NCBI RefSeq assembly: GCF_001553855.1
Contig: NZ_LQWV01000038.1
Location: forward strand, 1-64,000
DNA from: Streptococcus gordonii
GTDB lineage: Bacteria > Bacillota > Bacilli > Lactobacillales > Streptococcaceae
DNA length: 64,000 nucleotides
Direction: 5' to 3'
The notes under the pieces are model-generated. The model saw nothing but the letters and a program-made list of their open reading frames with translations, made no database searches and was not told where the DNA came from. Shown here piece after piece: positions 37,524 through 46,373 of the stretch (within the stretch, counting starts at the first letter, position 1; each line of letters starts with the position of its first letter). A program made the position numbers and the translations under genes.

Positions 37524-38422
37524 CAAAGTACCCCCATCAAGAGATAAACAGCAACGGACAGAACCATGGTCGTCTCCGTGATATAAGTATAGCGCTCCAC
37601 CCGCTCCCGGATATTAAAGCGAGTCGGATCCTTAATAAACTGCTCAAACTGGACGGTCATCCAGATGACATTCAGCACTAAGACCACCACTCCGACATGG
37701 GAAATATTCCAGAGAAGGGCGAAATTGGTCAAGATATCCAGCAGAGTCACCACTTCGATAAAGCGAGTGGCTTTTTTGTAACCAAAAAGCTTAGAATAGG
37801 TCACATACTCTGTCTCGTCTTTTGGCGCCCGAATCTTGCGGCAGACTTCCCAGATCAGACTTGGGAAATACATGGTAAAGGCCAGCAAGACGGTCGGCAA
37901 GGACAAGAGAGGCAGATTGTACTTGTAGCAGACAAAAGAGATAGTATAGAGATTCAAAATCATCATGACTGGATTATGGGTCACTAGAGCCAGTGGCAGG
38001 GAATTTTGAATCTTGTCACGCTTGAAGAACCAGAAGGACATGAGGGTTCCGTAGATATAGAGAAAGAGGAACCAGCCAACATTGTTCATAAAGAGAACAT
38101 TGAGAAGTACAGAAACTGCTACGATAAAGCTGAGGGCAATAGCCAAGTCCTTCTTTTTTACTCGTCCAGATGGCAGAGCTCGATGAGGAAAGAGCCGTCT
38201 GTCGGTCTCATAGTCCTTGAAATCATCTGCAATCCGCAGAATCATCAGAAAGACGAAAATGGTAAAGATTCCGATCAACTCCTGATGGTCAAAGTGAAAG
38301 GTGGTGACTCCGTCATTGAGAAGAAGAACAAAATAAATCTCAAAAAACATGATGGCAGCCACAAAAAAGCGCGGCAGCAAAGGAAACATTTCCTTATAAT
38401 AAACAGCTAATCGTTTAAACAT
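37523..38422 (-). CDS. UbiA family prenyltransferase
   Basis: 299 residues with about eight membrane segments. First Asp-rich motif RIADDFKDYETD (64-75; D66, D67, D70, D74), followed by FPHRALPSGRV (78-88), as in UbiA proteins that attach prenyl groups. The second motif is the variant EVCRKIRAPKDE followed by TYSKLFG rather than a plain DxxxD. The closest functional idea is an archaeal digeranylgeranylglyceryl-phosphate-synthase-like step, but quinone-type or other acceptors are equally possible. RBS GGAG seven bases from ATG; overlaps psd by 16 bases. Confidence 0.82.
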   Translation of the reverse strand: MFKRLAVYYKEMFPLLPRFFVAAIMFFEIYFVLLLNDGVTTFHFDHQELIGIFTIFVFLMILRIADDFKDYETDRRLFPHRALPSGRVKKKDLAIALSFIVAVSVLLNVLFMNNVGWFLFLYIYGTLMSFWFFKRDKIQNSLPLALVTHNPVMMILNLYTISFVCYKYNLPLLSLPTVLLAFTMYFPSLIWEVCRKIRAPKDETEYVTYSKLFGYKKATRFIEVVTLLDILTNFALLWNISHVGVVVLVLNVIWMTVQFEQFIKDPTRFNIRERVERYTYITETTMVLSVAVYLLMGVL

Positions 38423-39279
38423 AGCTTTTCTCCAATCTTTTCACCCATTTGAATCTGGGTTTCTATTCCGAGGTCTGAGTAAGTCAGGATATCCTGATCC
38501 AAGCGAATCGTGCCTGCTGGATAGAGGACAAGAATGGTTGAGCCACCCAGACCAAAGCAACCCTTCTCCTGTCCCCTGACCAAACGATCCTGACTGTGAT
38601 TGTATATTCTTCCGACCAAGAGAGCCCCTACTTCCATCTGCAGGACAGGTCCTAGGTCGGTATCTAAAAGACAATATTCTCTTTTATTTTCCTTGTAAAT
38701 CAGGCGCCGCTTCTGGGCTACCTGTCTGACCGTATGGAGGCGTCCCTTGATTTTTCGTCTTTGGGTAATTCTGCCGGATTCAGCTGCCAAATAGCGGTGC
38801 AGGTCTTCCACTCCCAAACGATAGACCAGCGCTGTTCCGCCAGTGAACAGCTGAGCCAAGTCAGCGTCCAACAGTAAGTCAGCTAGCCTGTATGTCTGAC
38901 CCTTTATCGTCAGCTGCAAGTCCTGACTAATGGTAAAAGCCTCCAGCTTGGCATTTGCCACAGCAAGTACTTGACTGTCAGGACAGACCGGACGTAGAGC
39001 GGGCTTGATTTTCCGCTGGAAAAAAGCCGCAAAGCTAGGATAGGGGCCATCTTCATAGTCAGCTAGATTCAGCTGATAATTTTCAACAAAAGCTGCTATT
39101 TTCTTGCGAGAAAAAGGAGTGTAGTCTTTCAAAGTCAGAAGATAAGACAGGCTAGGTCGGGTCAAGATTGGCAATAGGAAGCGACCCCAGGCAGTACCAT
39201 AAAGCTTGTCTAATAGACCAGACTTGTATTCTGTCGGTTCCACTACTTGGCCAGTCCTTCTCTGATAGACCTTAACCAT
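38407..39279 (-). CDS. psd: Phosphatidylserine decarboxylase-like protein (type 2/clostridial layout)
   Basis: 290 residues from ATG 39279 (GGGGG upstream; an in-frame TTG at 39300 is less likely). FAAFFQRKIKPALRPV, an EDLHRYL block aligned with the conserved (Y)HRY, VGALLVGRIYNH, and the autocleavage motif GLGGSTILVLYP, where cleavage before Ser would create the pyruvoyl group. The usual SPxDG aspartate block reads AVANAK, with Asn for Asp. Expected to turn a seryl phospholipid into an ethanolamine phospholipid. It follows pssA with an eight-base overlap, the normal synthase-decarboxylase pairing. Confidence 0.85.
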   Translation of the reverse strand: MVKVYQRRTGQVVEPTEYKSGLLDKLYGTAWGRFLLPILTRPSLSYLLTLKDYTPFSRKKIAAFVENYQLNLADYEDGPYPSFAAFFQRKIKPALRPVCPDSQVLAVANAKLEAFTISQDLQLTIKGQTYRLADLLLDADLAQLFTGGTALVYRLGVEDLHRYLAAESGRITQRRKIKGRLHTVRQVAQKRRLIYKENKREYCLLDTDLGPVLQMEVGALLVGRIYNHSQDRLVRGQEKGCFGLGGSTILVLYPAGTIRLDQDILTYSDLGIETQIQMGEKIGEKLCLND

Positions 39280-39904
39280 GCGGAAGAACCCCCAGACCAA
39301 TCAGACTTGCAACAGCTAAAATCGCAAAGGCCAGATAGGCCAGCTTATTTGGCTTGGGAATCCGACAGTTGTAGTCAAATAGGAAGGTCAACAAAAGAGA
39401 CAAGCCAAGCCACACCCAGGCAAAGAAACCAGGCGCCAGCCATTGACAGACCAGATAGGTCAGAGGGAAAAATAGGGCGCTGTAAGTCACGGGCAAGCCG
39501 ATAAAATAAGAGCCAGATCCTTCATCATGCTTGGCCAAGCGGTTAAAATGCGCCAAGCGTGTGACCGCAGCCAAGACATAGAGGACAGCCAAGATGATAT
39601 TGGCCACTCCCAAGGGCAGCTGGGTCATGAGGAGCACAGCCGGGAGAGCCGCAAAGCTAATCATGTCACAGAGAGAATCAATCTCAATGCCAAAACGCTT
39701 CTGGCTTTCAGTCCGCTTCATCCGCCGCGCCACCACACCATCAAAAAGGTCGCAGATACCGCTAACGATAAAGGCCATCATTGCTAGCCGCAGCTGGGAC
39801 TGAATGACGGCATAGACTGCCAACAGTGCAAAAGCAGCGCCCATATAGGTCAGGATAACAGATTTGTCGTATTCACCGATAAACAAAGGTTCATTCTTCT
39901 TCAT
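39272..39904 (-). CDS. pssA: CDP-alcohol phosphatidyltransferase, phosphatidylserine synthase-like
   Basis: 210 residues, about six membrane helices. CDP-alcohol motif: D52, D55-G56, A59-R60, G72, D76, D80 in ICDLFDGVVARR ... FGIEIDSLCD, then RLAHFNR and SYFIGLPVT, which are PssA features. Expected to exchange CMP of a CDP-lipid for serine. It overlaps the first dikinase gene by 14 bases and psd by eight. Glycerol-phosphate or inositol transfer is possible in this superfamily, but adjacency to psd favours serine. Confidence 0.87.
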   Translation of the reverse strand: MKKNEPLFIGEYDKSVILTYMGAAFALLAVYAVIQSQLRLAMMAFIVSGICDLFDGVVARRMKRTESQKRFGIEIDSLCDMISFAALPAVLLMTQLPLGVANIILAVLYVLAAVTRLAHFNRLAKHDEGSGSYFIGLPVTYSALFFPLTYLVCQWLAPGFFAWVWLGLSLLLTFLFDYNCRIPKPNKLAYLAFAILAVASLIGLGVLPHG

Positions 39905-42386
39905 GAATTCTTATTTCTCCTCTTCTTCCATCTAAAGTTACCAGCATGCCAGTTTCTAGCAGCTGAGTTGCATTCTTGGCGCAGACCAGAGCTGGAATCC
40001 CGCATTCCCGAGCGACAATGGAGGCATGGCAGAGAACTCCACCGTACTCTGTCACAAGTCCACCCAGAATACCGAAAACATAACTCCAACCCGTATCTGT
40101 ATAGCGAGTGACAAGAATTTCTCCCGGTTCAATCGTCTCAATATCCGCCAAATCCAAGAGAACTCGAACCCGACCGGTTACCTGACCGCTGCTGGCTGGC
40201 ATTCCCGTCAGCAGGGCCTGACTATCATGGACCACCTCTTCCAAGCTCATCTGTTTGTCGGTCAAATCCCCCACTGGCTCAAAATTCCGATAGGCCTGGC
40301 AATAATGCCGATTATTTGCTGCTTCTTCTTGCAACTGGTCAGCAGTCTTTTGCCCTTCCATAAAGGCAGTCAGGCTTTCTTTCTTAATGTAAAAAATATC
40401 TTGTTCATTTTTCAGAAAGCCTCGCTTTTCGTAGGCTCGGCCAAGTTTAAGACTAATCTGACGAATGAGGTGGTAATAACGCGTGGAAATATCTTTGAAT
40501 TCCTCCCGCCACCAGAGCAAGTTCCGAAGGTCTTCACTGATTTTTTCAATTTTTTTCGGCTTGGCTCGAGATTGATGAGCCAAATCCAGCTCAGACTCTG
40601 AGACAGGACTGAGCGAAGCTTTGGCCGCTTGGTAATACGCTGAATCAGCAACCAACTGCTGGACAACTGTCATAACCTGATGAGCATCTTCTTCATAACT
40701 CGCTACTCGCAAGTCCAGCTCCCGAGCCGAGTGATAGCCAAAATCCCTTTGAAAATCCTGAATCTTGATGAAATCTGCTCGCTCAGGATATTGTGCAGCC
40801 AGCTGATGCAACTCTTCCACCGATAACTTCAGCCAATCGTCTGTCAGTTTCTCCTCTGCCAAAATAAGATCCGCAGCTTCCAGCATTCGAGCTAAAGGCT
40901 TGGTATGAGAAATATTTCCTAACTTGGCAATCAGTTGGAAAAATTCATCGACCGTTAGCCATTTGAGGAGGCTGGTCTTTTTCATAGACAGCTGGACCGT
41001 ATTGATGTAGGCCTGCCAGAAATAAGTTCCCTCACTGTCTAAATAAGCCTGATTTAGCACTAACTTCCAAAGACTCTCGACCCGCCTCAGTGGGCTTTGG
41101 TCGTTTAGTTCTCGTATTTCTTGATTCAAGCGGGTAAATTGCTGACGCAGCTCTTGCAGCTTCTCTGGCGCCTGATGCAGAAAGGTTTTAGTTACTTTTT
41201 GTGTTTTTAAAGCTACCCGCAGGAAATTCAAGAGCAAGGCTGGACTTAATTTGCTGGTAAAACCTTGACCTTGGTAGTCTTTATTAACTCCCAGCTCATC
41301 ATCAAAGTCTCGTTCAATATAACCCGGAATCTGCTCCATACCTTGCTTGACCACGCCTAAGTTCCAGAAAGGTCGGGCATAATGCAGGCGCATCAGCGGC
41401 GGCATCAAACCATCTGGCTCTAGTCCAATAGCCAGCAAAAAGCTGGAGAGTGCCTTTTGCCAAGAATGACGATAAAGGCTCCACATCATATTTGGACAGG
41501 ACTGGGCCGCCACGCCACCGTCCCGAAAATTTGCTGTCGTCCAGCGGCCACTGTCGATTTTAGTTGGTACGGTTGTAATGGGCCGAGCCTGTAGTAGATA
41601 GACTTGCTCTTGTACGGCACACCACTCAATATCCATCGGCCGACCAAAATACGCTACAATCTGCAAAACTTGCTCGTGCAGTTTCTGCAAGACTGCTAGA
41701 GGCATTTCAACTTTTTCAAACTGGCTCCAGTCTGGCTTGTACCAAGAAAGAGTCAGCTGCTCAGGATTGACTTGACCGCTAACCAAGCTCTCAGCCGAGC
41801 CATTTACATACTCCAACAGCATGGTCTGGTCCTGATTTGTTGCCACGTCTAGGGAAAAGCAGACACCGCTAAAGTCAGGCTCTATCTGCTCCTGAATCAG
41901 CACTGCCATGGCAAAATCCTGCTCAGGCAAACCCTGGCGCTGCCAGTAGGCCAAGGCTTCTGGATTAAAGAGAGAAAGCAGACAAGAACGAATGCCCTGC
42001 TCAATTTCTGACAGTGTCTGGCAATTGCCAATCGAGTCATACTGGCCAGCAAATGACATGTTCTGTCCGTCTTCTAAAAGGGCACTGCTGCGAACGATAT
42101 AAGCTTGATTTTCCTGACAAAAGGCTACTAACTCTCGCTTCCAAGCTGGATCCAAGGGATACTGCTGCAAACGCTCCGCAATTCCCTCTTTGCCCAGTTT
42201 GATGAGCTCTTGAAGTCCCTGTTTTGAGTATTCTGGCAGAGCTGCTCTTAGCCAAGCCATTACTTGGTCCGCAGGCAAAATCAAACCCTTAGGAACCGAA
42301 AGCCCCAGCTGACAGAGGTTGATTAATTGATTGATTTTACCGCCATAGACGGCCGAAGGCTCTTTTTCCAGCCATAGTTCTTTCAT
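39891..42386 (-). CDS. PEP synthase/rifampin-phosphotransferase-like dikinase (first copy)
   Basis: 831 residues from ATG 42386 (GGGAG upstream; a GTG six codons earlier is an alternative). ATP-grasp region: YGGKINQLINLCQLGL, VRSSALLEDGQNMSFAGQYDS, VCFSLDVAT, PMDIEWC, LLQARPITT. The C-terminal mobile domain holds His787 in GGVLCHASIVARECGIPA. No PEP-binding barrel follows. It differs widely from the 825-residue paralog in the middle, substrate-side region, so the two probably phosphorylate different acceptors or act in sequence. It overlaps pssA and begins 15 nt after the CarS-like gene ends. Confidence 0.82.
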   Translation of the reverse strand: MKELWLEKEPSAVYGGKINQLINLCQLGLSVPKGLILPADQVMAWLRAALPEYSKQGLQELIKLGKEGIAERLQQYPLDPAWKRELVAFCQENQAYIVRSSALLEDGQNMSFAGQYDSIGNCQTLSEIEQGIRSCLLSLFNPEALAYWQRQGLPEQDFAMAVLIQEQIEPDFSGVCFSLDVATNQDQTMLLEYVNGSAESLVSGQVNPEQLTLSWYKPDWSQFEKVEMPLAVLQKLHEQVLQIVAYFGRPMDIEWCAVQEQVYLLQARPITTVPTKIDSGRWTTANFRDGGVAAQSCPNMMWSLYRHSWQKALSSFLLAIGLEPDGLMPPLMRLHYARPFWNLGVVKQGMEQIPGYIERDFDDELGVNKDYQGQGFTSKLSPALLLNFLRVALKTQKVTKTFLHQAPEKLQELRQQFTRLNQEIRELNDQSPLRRVESLWKLVLNQAYLDSEGTYFWQAYINTVQLSMKKTSLLKWLTVDEFFQLIAKLGNISHTKPLARMLEAADLILAEEKLTDDWLKLSVEELHQLAAQYPERADFIKIQDFQRDFGYHSARELDLRVASYEEDAHQVMTVVQQLVADSAYYQAAKASLSPVSESELDLAHQSRAKPKKIEKISEDLRNLLWWREEFKDISTRYYHLIRQISLKLGRAYEKRGFLKNEQDIFYIKKESLTAFMEGQKTADQLQEEAANNRHYCQAYRNFEPVGDLTDKQMSLEEVVHDSQALLTGMPASSGQVTGRVRVLLDLADIETIEPGEILVTRYTDTGWSYVFGILGGLVTEYGGVLCHASIVARECGIPALVCAKNATQLLETGMLVTLDGRRGEIRIHEEE

Positions 42387-42400
42387 CAAATACTCCCATC

Positions 42401-42997
42401 TCACATACGATTTTTTCTAAACTTAGCCCAGTAGAGCAGACGATTAACCCCCAGATGCGTGCCTGCCCCTAGGATGAGAATGCCCAGCATCTGCTGCCAA
42501 GACAGAGGGATATAGAAAAGTAAGAAAATAATACAGCCAATCAAGGAATCAATCTGATCTATCCAGATAAAGGTCCATTTCCAGCCATTTTCCGCCGTCT
42601 TGCCCTCTCTGATTTCCAAACGGCGCTTTATAAAGCTATTGGGCAACTCAAACAAAACATAAGCCAGCCCCAAAAGAGCCCCAAGCACCAGATTAAACAG
42701 CACCGTATTTTCGTAGAAAGCATAGACCAAGTGCAGCTTCTCTAGGCTAGGAATACTTTTTAAGAGCAAACCCCAAAGGATCTGAGCCAAGGCTCCCCAG
42801 ACAATCATGCCAAAGAAACCTTTCCAAGTCTTGTTAGCCCCAAAAAGCCTCTTCCCATCCTTTAAAATCAGCCCAGCATCCATGGGTCGGTATGCCGCCT
42901 CTAGCAGTGAAGACTTGCAAAAGATCATATTTAGAATCCCAGCCAGAATGACCGGCATCAGGGTGATATATAAGGCAAGAATCGAATGCATACTCAT
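42401..42997 (-). CDS. CDP-archaeol synthase-like (CarS/DUF46) cytidylyltransferase, first gene of the lipid operon
   Basis: 198 residues with about five membrane segments. The family block GANKTWKGFFG (about 53-63) and the later LFELPNSFIKRRLEI ... IDQIDSLIG stretch are typical of CarS, which activates archaetidic acid with CTP, and of bacterial DUF46 proteins. Streptococci already need CdsA elsewhere for CDP-diacylglycerol, so a second type of CTP:lipid-phosphate transferase suggests a different lipid. ATG at 42997 or six bases later, with AGGA close by. It heads seven overlapping genes. Confidence 0.83.
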   Translation of the reverse strand: MSMHSILALYITLMPVILAGILNMIFCKSSLLEAAYRPMDAGLILKDGKRLFGANKTWKGFFGMIVWGALAQILWGLLLKSIPSLEKLHLVYAFYENTVLFNLVLGALLGLAYVLFELPNSFIKRRLEIREGKTAENGWKWTFIWIDQIDSLIGCIIFLLFYIPLSWQQMLGILILGAGTHLGVNRLLYWAKFRKNRM

Positions 42998-43051
42998 TTC
43001 CTATTCTTTTTTATAAGAGTCAACCAGAACTCTTCAAATTATAATGAACCC

Positions 43052-43060
43052 ATTATACCA
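43052..43060 (-). promoter_or_regulatory. Extended -10 promoter of the lipid operon
   Basis: TGGTATAAT on the minus strand, 54 bp before the first start codon at 42997. No clear -35. The remainder of 42998-43137 shows nothing else. Confidence 0.5.
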
Positions 43061-43137
43061 TAAAAATTACAGGCCTTCAGTAGGGCAAACTGTGAAGTGG
43101 CCTTCTAATTTCTTCTAGTTTAAGATTTGATTTAAAC

Positions 43138-43164
43138 AAAAAAACCAGTAGATCCTACTGGTTT
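43138..43164 (-). terminator. Terminator after galE
   Basis: AAACCAGTAG (43142-43151) and CTACTGGTTT (43155-43164) around ATC, then a T run on the minus strand. Confidence 0.85.
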
Positions 43165-43177
43165 ACTATAGAGACTA

Positions 43178-44179
43178 TTAAACTCTATCATCATAGCCAT
43201 TTGGATGACTGGAATGCCATTTCCAAGCGGTTTCGATGATGGTTTCGATATTATCAAATTTCGGCTGCCAGCCTAGAACTTTTCTTGCTTTTTCAGAGGA
43301 AGCAATCAACGTATCTGGATCCCCTGGGCGCCGCTCTGCTATTTCCAAAGGAATAGGATGTCCGGTCACCTTTCGTGCTGCTTCTACAATCTGCAGGTTG
43401 GAAAAACCAGTCGAAGAGCCAAGGTTAAAGGCATCTGAAGGATGTCCGGCACGCAGATGCTCAACAGCCAGAATATGGGCGTCAGCCAAGTCGAAAGGAT
43501 GGACATAGTCGCGTACATTGGTGCCGTCAGGAGTATCGTAATCATCGCCAAAGACGGCAATCTTCTCACGTTTGCCCTGAGCCACTTGAAGCACAATGGG
43601 CAGGAGATGGGTTTCAGGACCGTGATCCTCTCCGATAGACCCGTCTGGCTTAGCACCGGCCACATTGAAATAACGCAGGGCTACAAACTTGATGCCGTAG
43701 GCCTGGTCTGCCCAGCGCATAATGGTCTCCATCATAAGTTTGCTCTCACCATAAGGATTGATCGGCTTTTGCGGAGTTGTTTCCATTATCGGAATTTCCT
43801 CAGGAATGCCATAAGTCGCAGCAGTCGAAGAAAAGACAATGTTTTTAACGCCGCATTCCTGCATGACCTCTAAAAGGGAAACCATGCCTGCTGTGTTATT
43901 GTCAAAATACTTGAGTGGATCTACCATAGACTCAGCAACCAGTGAAAAGGCAGCAAAGTGAATGACTGCATCGATAGATGGATGTTTGGCAAAGACATCA
44001 CGCATAAAGTCCTTATCCGCCAAATCCCCCTCATAAAAGACTGCTTGCGGATGGACGGCTGCCCGGTGGCCAGTCACCAAATTATCAACAACGACTACTT
44101 CTTCCTTATCTGCTGTTATCAAACGGTAAACCATGTGCGAGCCGATATAGCCAGCACCACCTAATACTAAAATTGCCAT
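43178..44179 (-). CDS. galE: UDP-glucose 4-epimerase
   Basis: Interconverts UDP-glucose and UDP-galactose with bound NAD. 333 residues. [12 protein letters not shown] (7-18), [11 protein letters not shown] with catalytic Ser/Thr, YGESKLMME with catalytic Tyr-x-x-x-Lys, [29 protein letters not shown]. Lies 45 nt after galT on the same strand; whether it is in the gal transcript or has its own promoter is unclear. Confidence 0.96.
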   Translation of the reverse strand: MAILVLGGAGYIGSHMVYRLITADKEEVVVVDNLVTGHRAAVHPQAVFYEGDLADKDFMRDVFAKHPSIDAVIHFAAFSLVAESMVDPLKYFDNNTAGMVSLLEVMQECGVKNIVFSSTAATYGIPEEIPIMETTPQKPINPYGESKLMMETIMRWADQAYGIKFVALRYFNVAGAKPDGSIGEDHGPETHLLPIVLQVAQGKREKIAVFGDDYDTPDGTNVRDYVHPFDLADAHILAVEHLRAGHPSDAFNLGSSTGFSNLQIVEAARKVTGHPIPLEIAERRPGDPDTLIASSEKARKVLGWQPKFDNIETIIETAWKWHSSHPNGYDDRV

Positions 44180-44224
44180 AAAACTTCCTTTCCCTGTATC
44201 GTTAGTTCCATTCTAACACATTTC

Positions 44225-45706
44225 CTAAGGCTGGATGCCGACGGATTGGACGAAGCGCATGAAAGCCTCCTGCCCTTCCTCTGTTCGCTTATAAACTCCA
44301 GCATCTTCCAATACACGGCTGAAAATTTGCCCTACTGAAGCCTGAATCACATCTTTCACCGTCTCAGCGGAAACATTCGGATTCTGGTCTTTGAGTTGAT
44401 TGGCCCACTCCTGATGATAGGCAGCAACCTGACAGTTTTCTCCTATTAGGAAAAGTTCTACCTGTTTGAGTTCTTCCTTGAGACGAGGTGGCAGAATAGC
44501 CAGCCCCATCACCTCAATCAGGCCGATATTTTCTTTCTTAATATGCTGCACATCTGCATGAGGATGATAAATGCCGTCTGGATGTTCTGGGGAAGTTTGA
44601 TTGTCCCGCAAGACCAAGTCTAGCTCAAAAGATCCATCTTTTCTGCGCGCAATCGGTGTGATAGTATGATGCGCTTCACCCTCAGACTCTGCCAACACCT
44701 GCACACTTGGGTCAGAATAAGTCCGCCAAGCTTGCAAGATCTTGTCAGCCAACTCAATCAACTGTTCCTTCTTCTCAGATTTCAGCCGAATGACGGACAT
44801 GGGCCACTTGACAATGCCTGCCTCTACCTCTTCAAAACCGCTAAAAGTAAAGCTGCAATCCAGCTCTGCCATTTCCATAGGGAAGGTATGACGTCCGCCC
44901 TGATAGTGGTCGTGGGTCAGGATAGAGCCGCCGACAATCGGCAGGTCGGCGTTAGAACCTGCAAAATAGCCCGGAAAGGTCTCAACAATGTCCAGTAGGC
45001 GCTCAAAGGTCAGCCGGCTGATGGCCATAGGAAGGTGCTGGCTGTGCAGAAAGATGCAATGCTCATTAAAATAGGCATAGGGCGAATACTGGAAGCCCCA
45101 CTCCTGTCCAGCCAAGTCAAATCGAATAATGCGATGATTGGCTCTGGCTGGGTGATCCAAGCGACCCTGGTAACCTTCATTTTCCATGCAGAGCTGGCAG
45201 GCTGGATAATTGGTATTCTTTGCCTTTTTAGCTGCTGCAATTTCCTTGGGATCCTTTTCTGGCTTAGAGAGATTGATGGTGATTTCCAAATCTCCATAAG
45301 CGGTCGGTGCTTTGAATGCAATGTTTTTAGCAATAGCCTTGACCTTGATATAGTCATTCTTTTGACTAAGCTGGTAAAAATCAGCCACAGCTTGCTCGGG
45401 ATTGGAGGCATAAGTCGTCCAGAAGTCCCGATTGAGCTGGCTAGGGGCTGGTGTGATGAAGTTCATAAGCTCAGCACCGAGGATTTCGCGCGCAGTCTGA
45501 CTATCCTCAATCGTCTCTAATCGAACCGCCTCCTCGACCAGCTGGTCCTTGAGGTCAATCAATTCATCCAGATCAGTCTCAACTTCCAAAACACCTTCGC
45601 CCACTCGTGCTAAGACACGATTGGTTAGGTAGATTCGATCCATTTCCTCAAATGAACTTCCAGCAATGACTTCCGTGATAAATGCATCTAGAACTCCCTG
45701 ACTCAT
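44225..45706 (-). CDS. galT: Galactose-1-phosphate uridylyltransferase, Gram-positive (class II) type
   Basis: Second Leloir step. 493 residues, the length of the Firmicutes galT2 class rather than the ~350-residue E. coli type. Recognisable blocks: [55 protein letters not shown] (His-rich nucleotide-transfer region), and [12 protein letters not shown]. It overlaps the upstream HAD gene by four bases. Confidence 0.95.
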   Translation of the reverse strand: MSQGVLDAFITEVIAGSSFEEMDRIYLTNRVLARVGEGVLEVETDLDELIDLKDQLVEEAVRLETIEDSQTAREILGAELMNFITPAPSQLNRDFWTTYASNPEQAVADFYQLSQKNDYIKVKAIAKNIAFKAPTAYGDLEITINLSKPEKDPKEIAAAKKAKNTNYPACQLCMENEGYQGRLDHPARANHRIIRFDLAGQEWGFQYSPYAYFNEHCIFLHSQHLPMAISRLTFERLLDIVETFPGYFAGSNADLPIVGGSILTHDHYQGGRHTFPMEMAELDCSFTFSGFEEVEAGIVKWPMSVIRLKSEKKEQLIELADKILQAWRTYSDPSVQVLAESEGEAHHTITPIARRKDGSFELDLVLRDNQTSPEHPDGIYHPHADVQHIKKENIGLIEVMGLAILPPRLKEELKQVELFLIGENCQVAAYHQEWANQLKDQNPNVSAETVKDVIQASVGQIFSRVLEDAGVYKRTEEGQEAFMRFVQSVGIQP

Positions 45707-46362
45707 TGATTCTCCTTCTTACTTTCTAAATAGTCTCTGACAGCATCTAAATCTTGAAAAACTTGTTCTGTTTTATTTAAGAAAGACTGTGCTGGCATTT
45801 TTAAGTCTGGAATACAAACAACTGGTATCCCAGCTCTATACGCTGCTTCAATCCCTGCTTCACTATCCTCTAATACTAAGCAATTCTCTGGTAAAACATT
45901 CAAATCACTACAGGCCTTTAAAAATATATCAGGGTAAGGTTTGCTTCGCTTTACATCTTTTGCAAAAACTAGATGGTCAAATAGGGACAGTATACCATTA
46001 CTATCCAAAATTATTCTAGCTCTAGATTCAACACTTGAAGTTGCTAGAGCGATTGGAATACCTTCTCTTTGCAAAAAAGCAAGCAAATTTTTAGCACCTT
46101 TTTTTAAATTTACACCTTTGGCTAATATTCGAGCTTCCAGTTCATAAACTTTTTCCAAGGTTTGGTCAAAGTTCCAAGGTAAATCATAGGTATCTAAAAA
46201 TCGTTGAACATTCTCCTCTTCCCTATGTCCACTGTATTCTCTAGAATATGTTTCTTCTGTGAAAGGAATTCCAAAATCTTTAAGCAATTCTTGATAAACT
46301 TTTAGAGAAATGATCTCAGTATCAGCTAATAAGCCATCTAAATCAAATATTACAGCGTCCAT
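45703..46362 (-). CDS. HAD superfamily phosphatase/beta-phosphoglucomutase-like protein inside the gal operon
   Basis: 219 residues. Motif [12 protein letters not shown] (Asp nucleophile at 7 and Asp 9), a four-helix cap, motif [11 protein letters not shown], Lys in [10 protein letters not shown], motif [15 protein letters not shown]. It lies between galK and galT, 11 nt from the former and overlapping the latter, so it should be co-induced by galactose. It could remove toxic sugar phosphates or act as a mutase; the Gram-positive galK-galT pair is usually adjacent without it. Confidence 0.85.
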   Translation of the reverse strand: MDAVIFDLDGLLADTEIISLKVYQELLKDFGIPFTEETYSREYSGHREEENVQRFLDTYDLPWNFDQTLEKVYELEARILAKGVNLKKGAKNLLAFLQREGIPIALATSSVESRARIILDSNGILSLFDHLVFAKDVKRSKPYPDIFLKACSDLNVLPENCLVLEDSEAGIEAAYRAGIPVVCIPDLKMPAQSFLNKTEQVFQDLDAVRDYLESKKENQ

Positions 46363-46373
46363 TTACTTCTCTC

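Noticed and set aside
40026..40601. Plus-strand open frame of 191 codons
   Set aside because: Antisense of the first dikinase, which shows conserved ATP-grasp and His motifs. The opposite frame has no recognisable domain.
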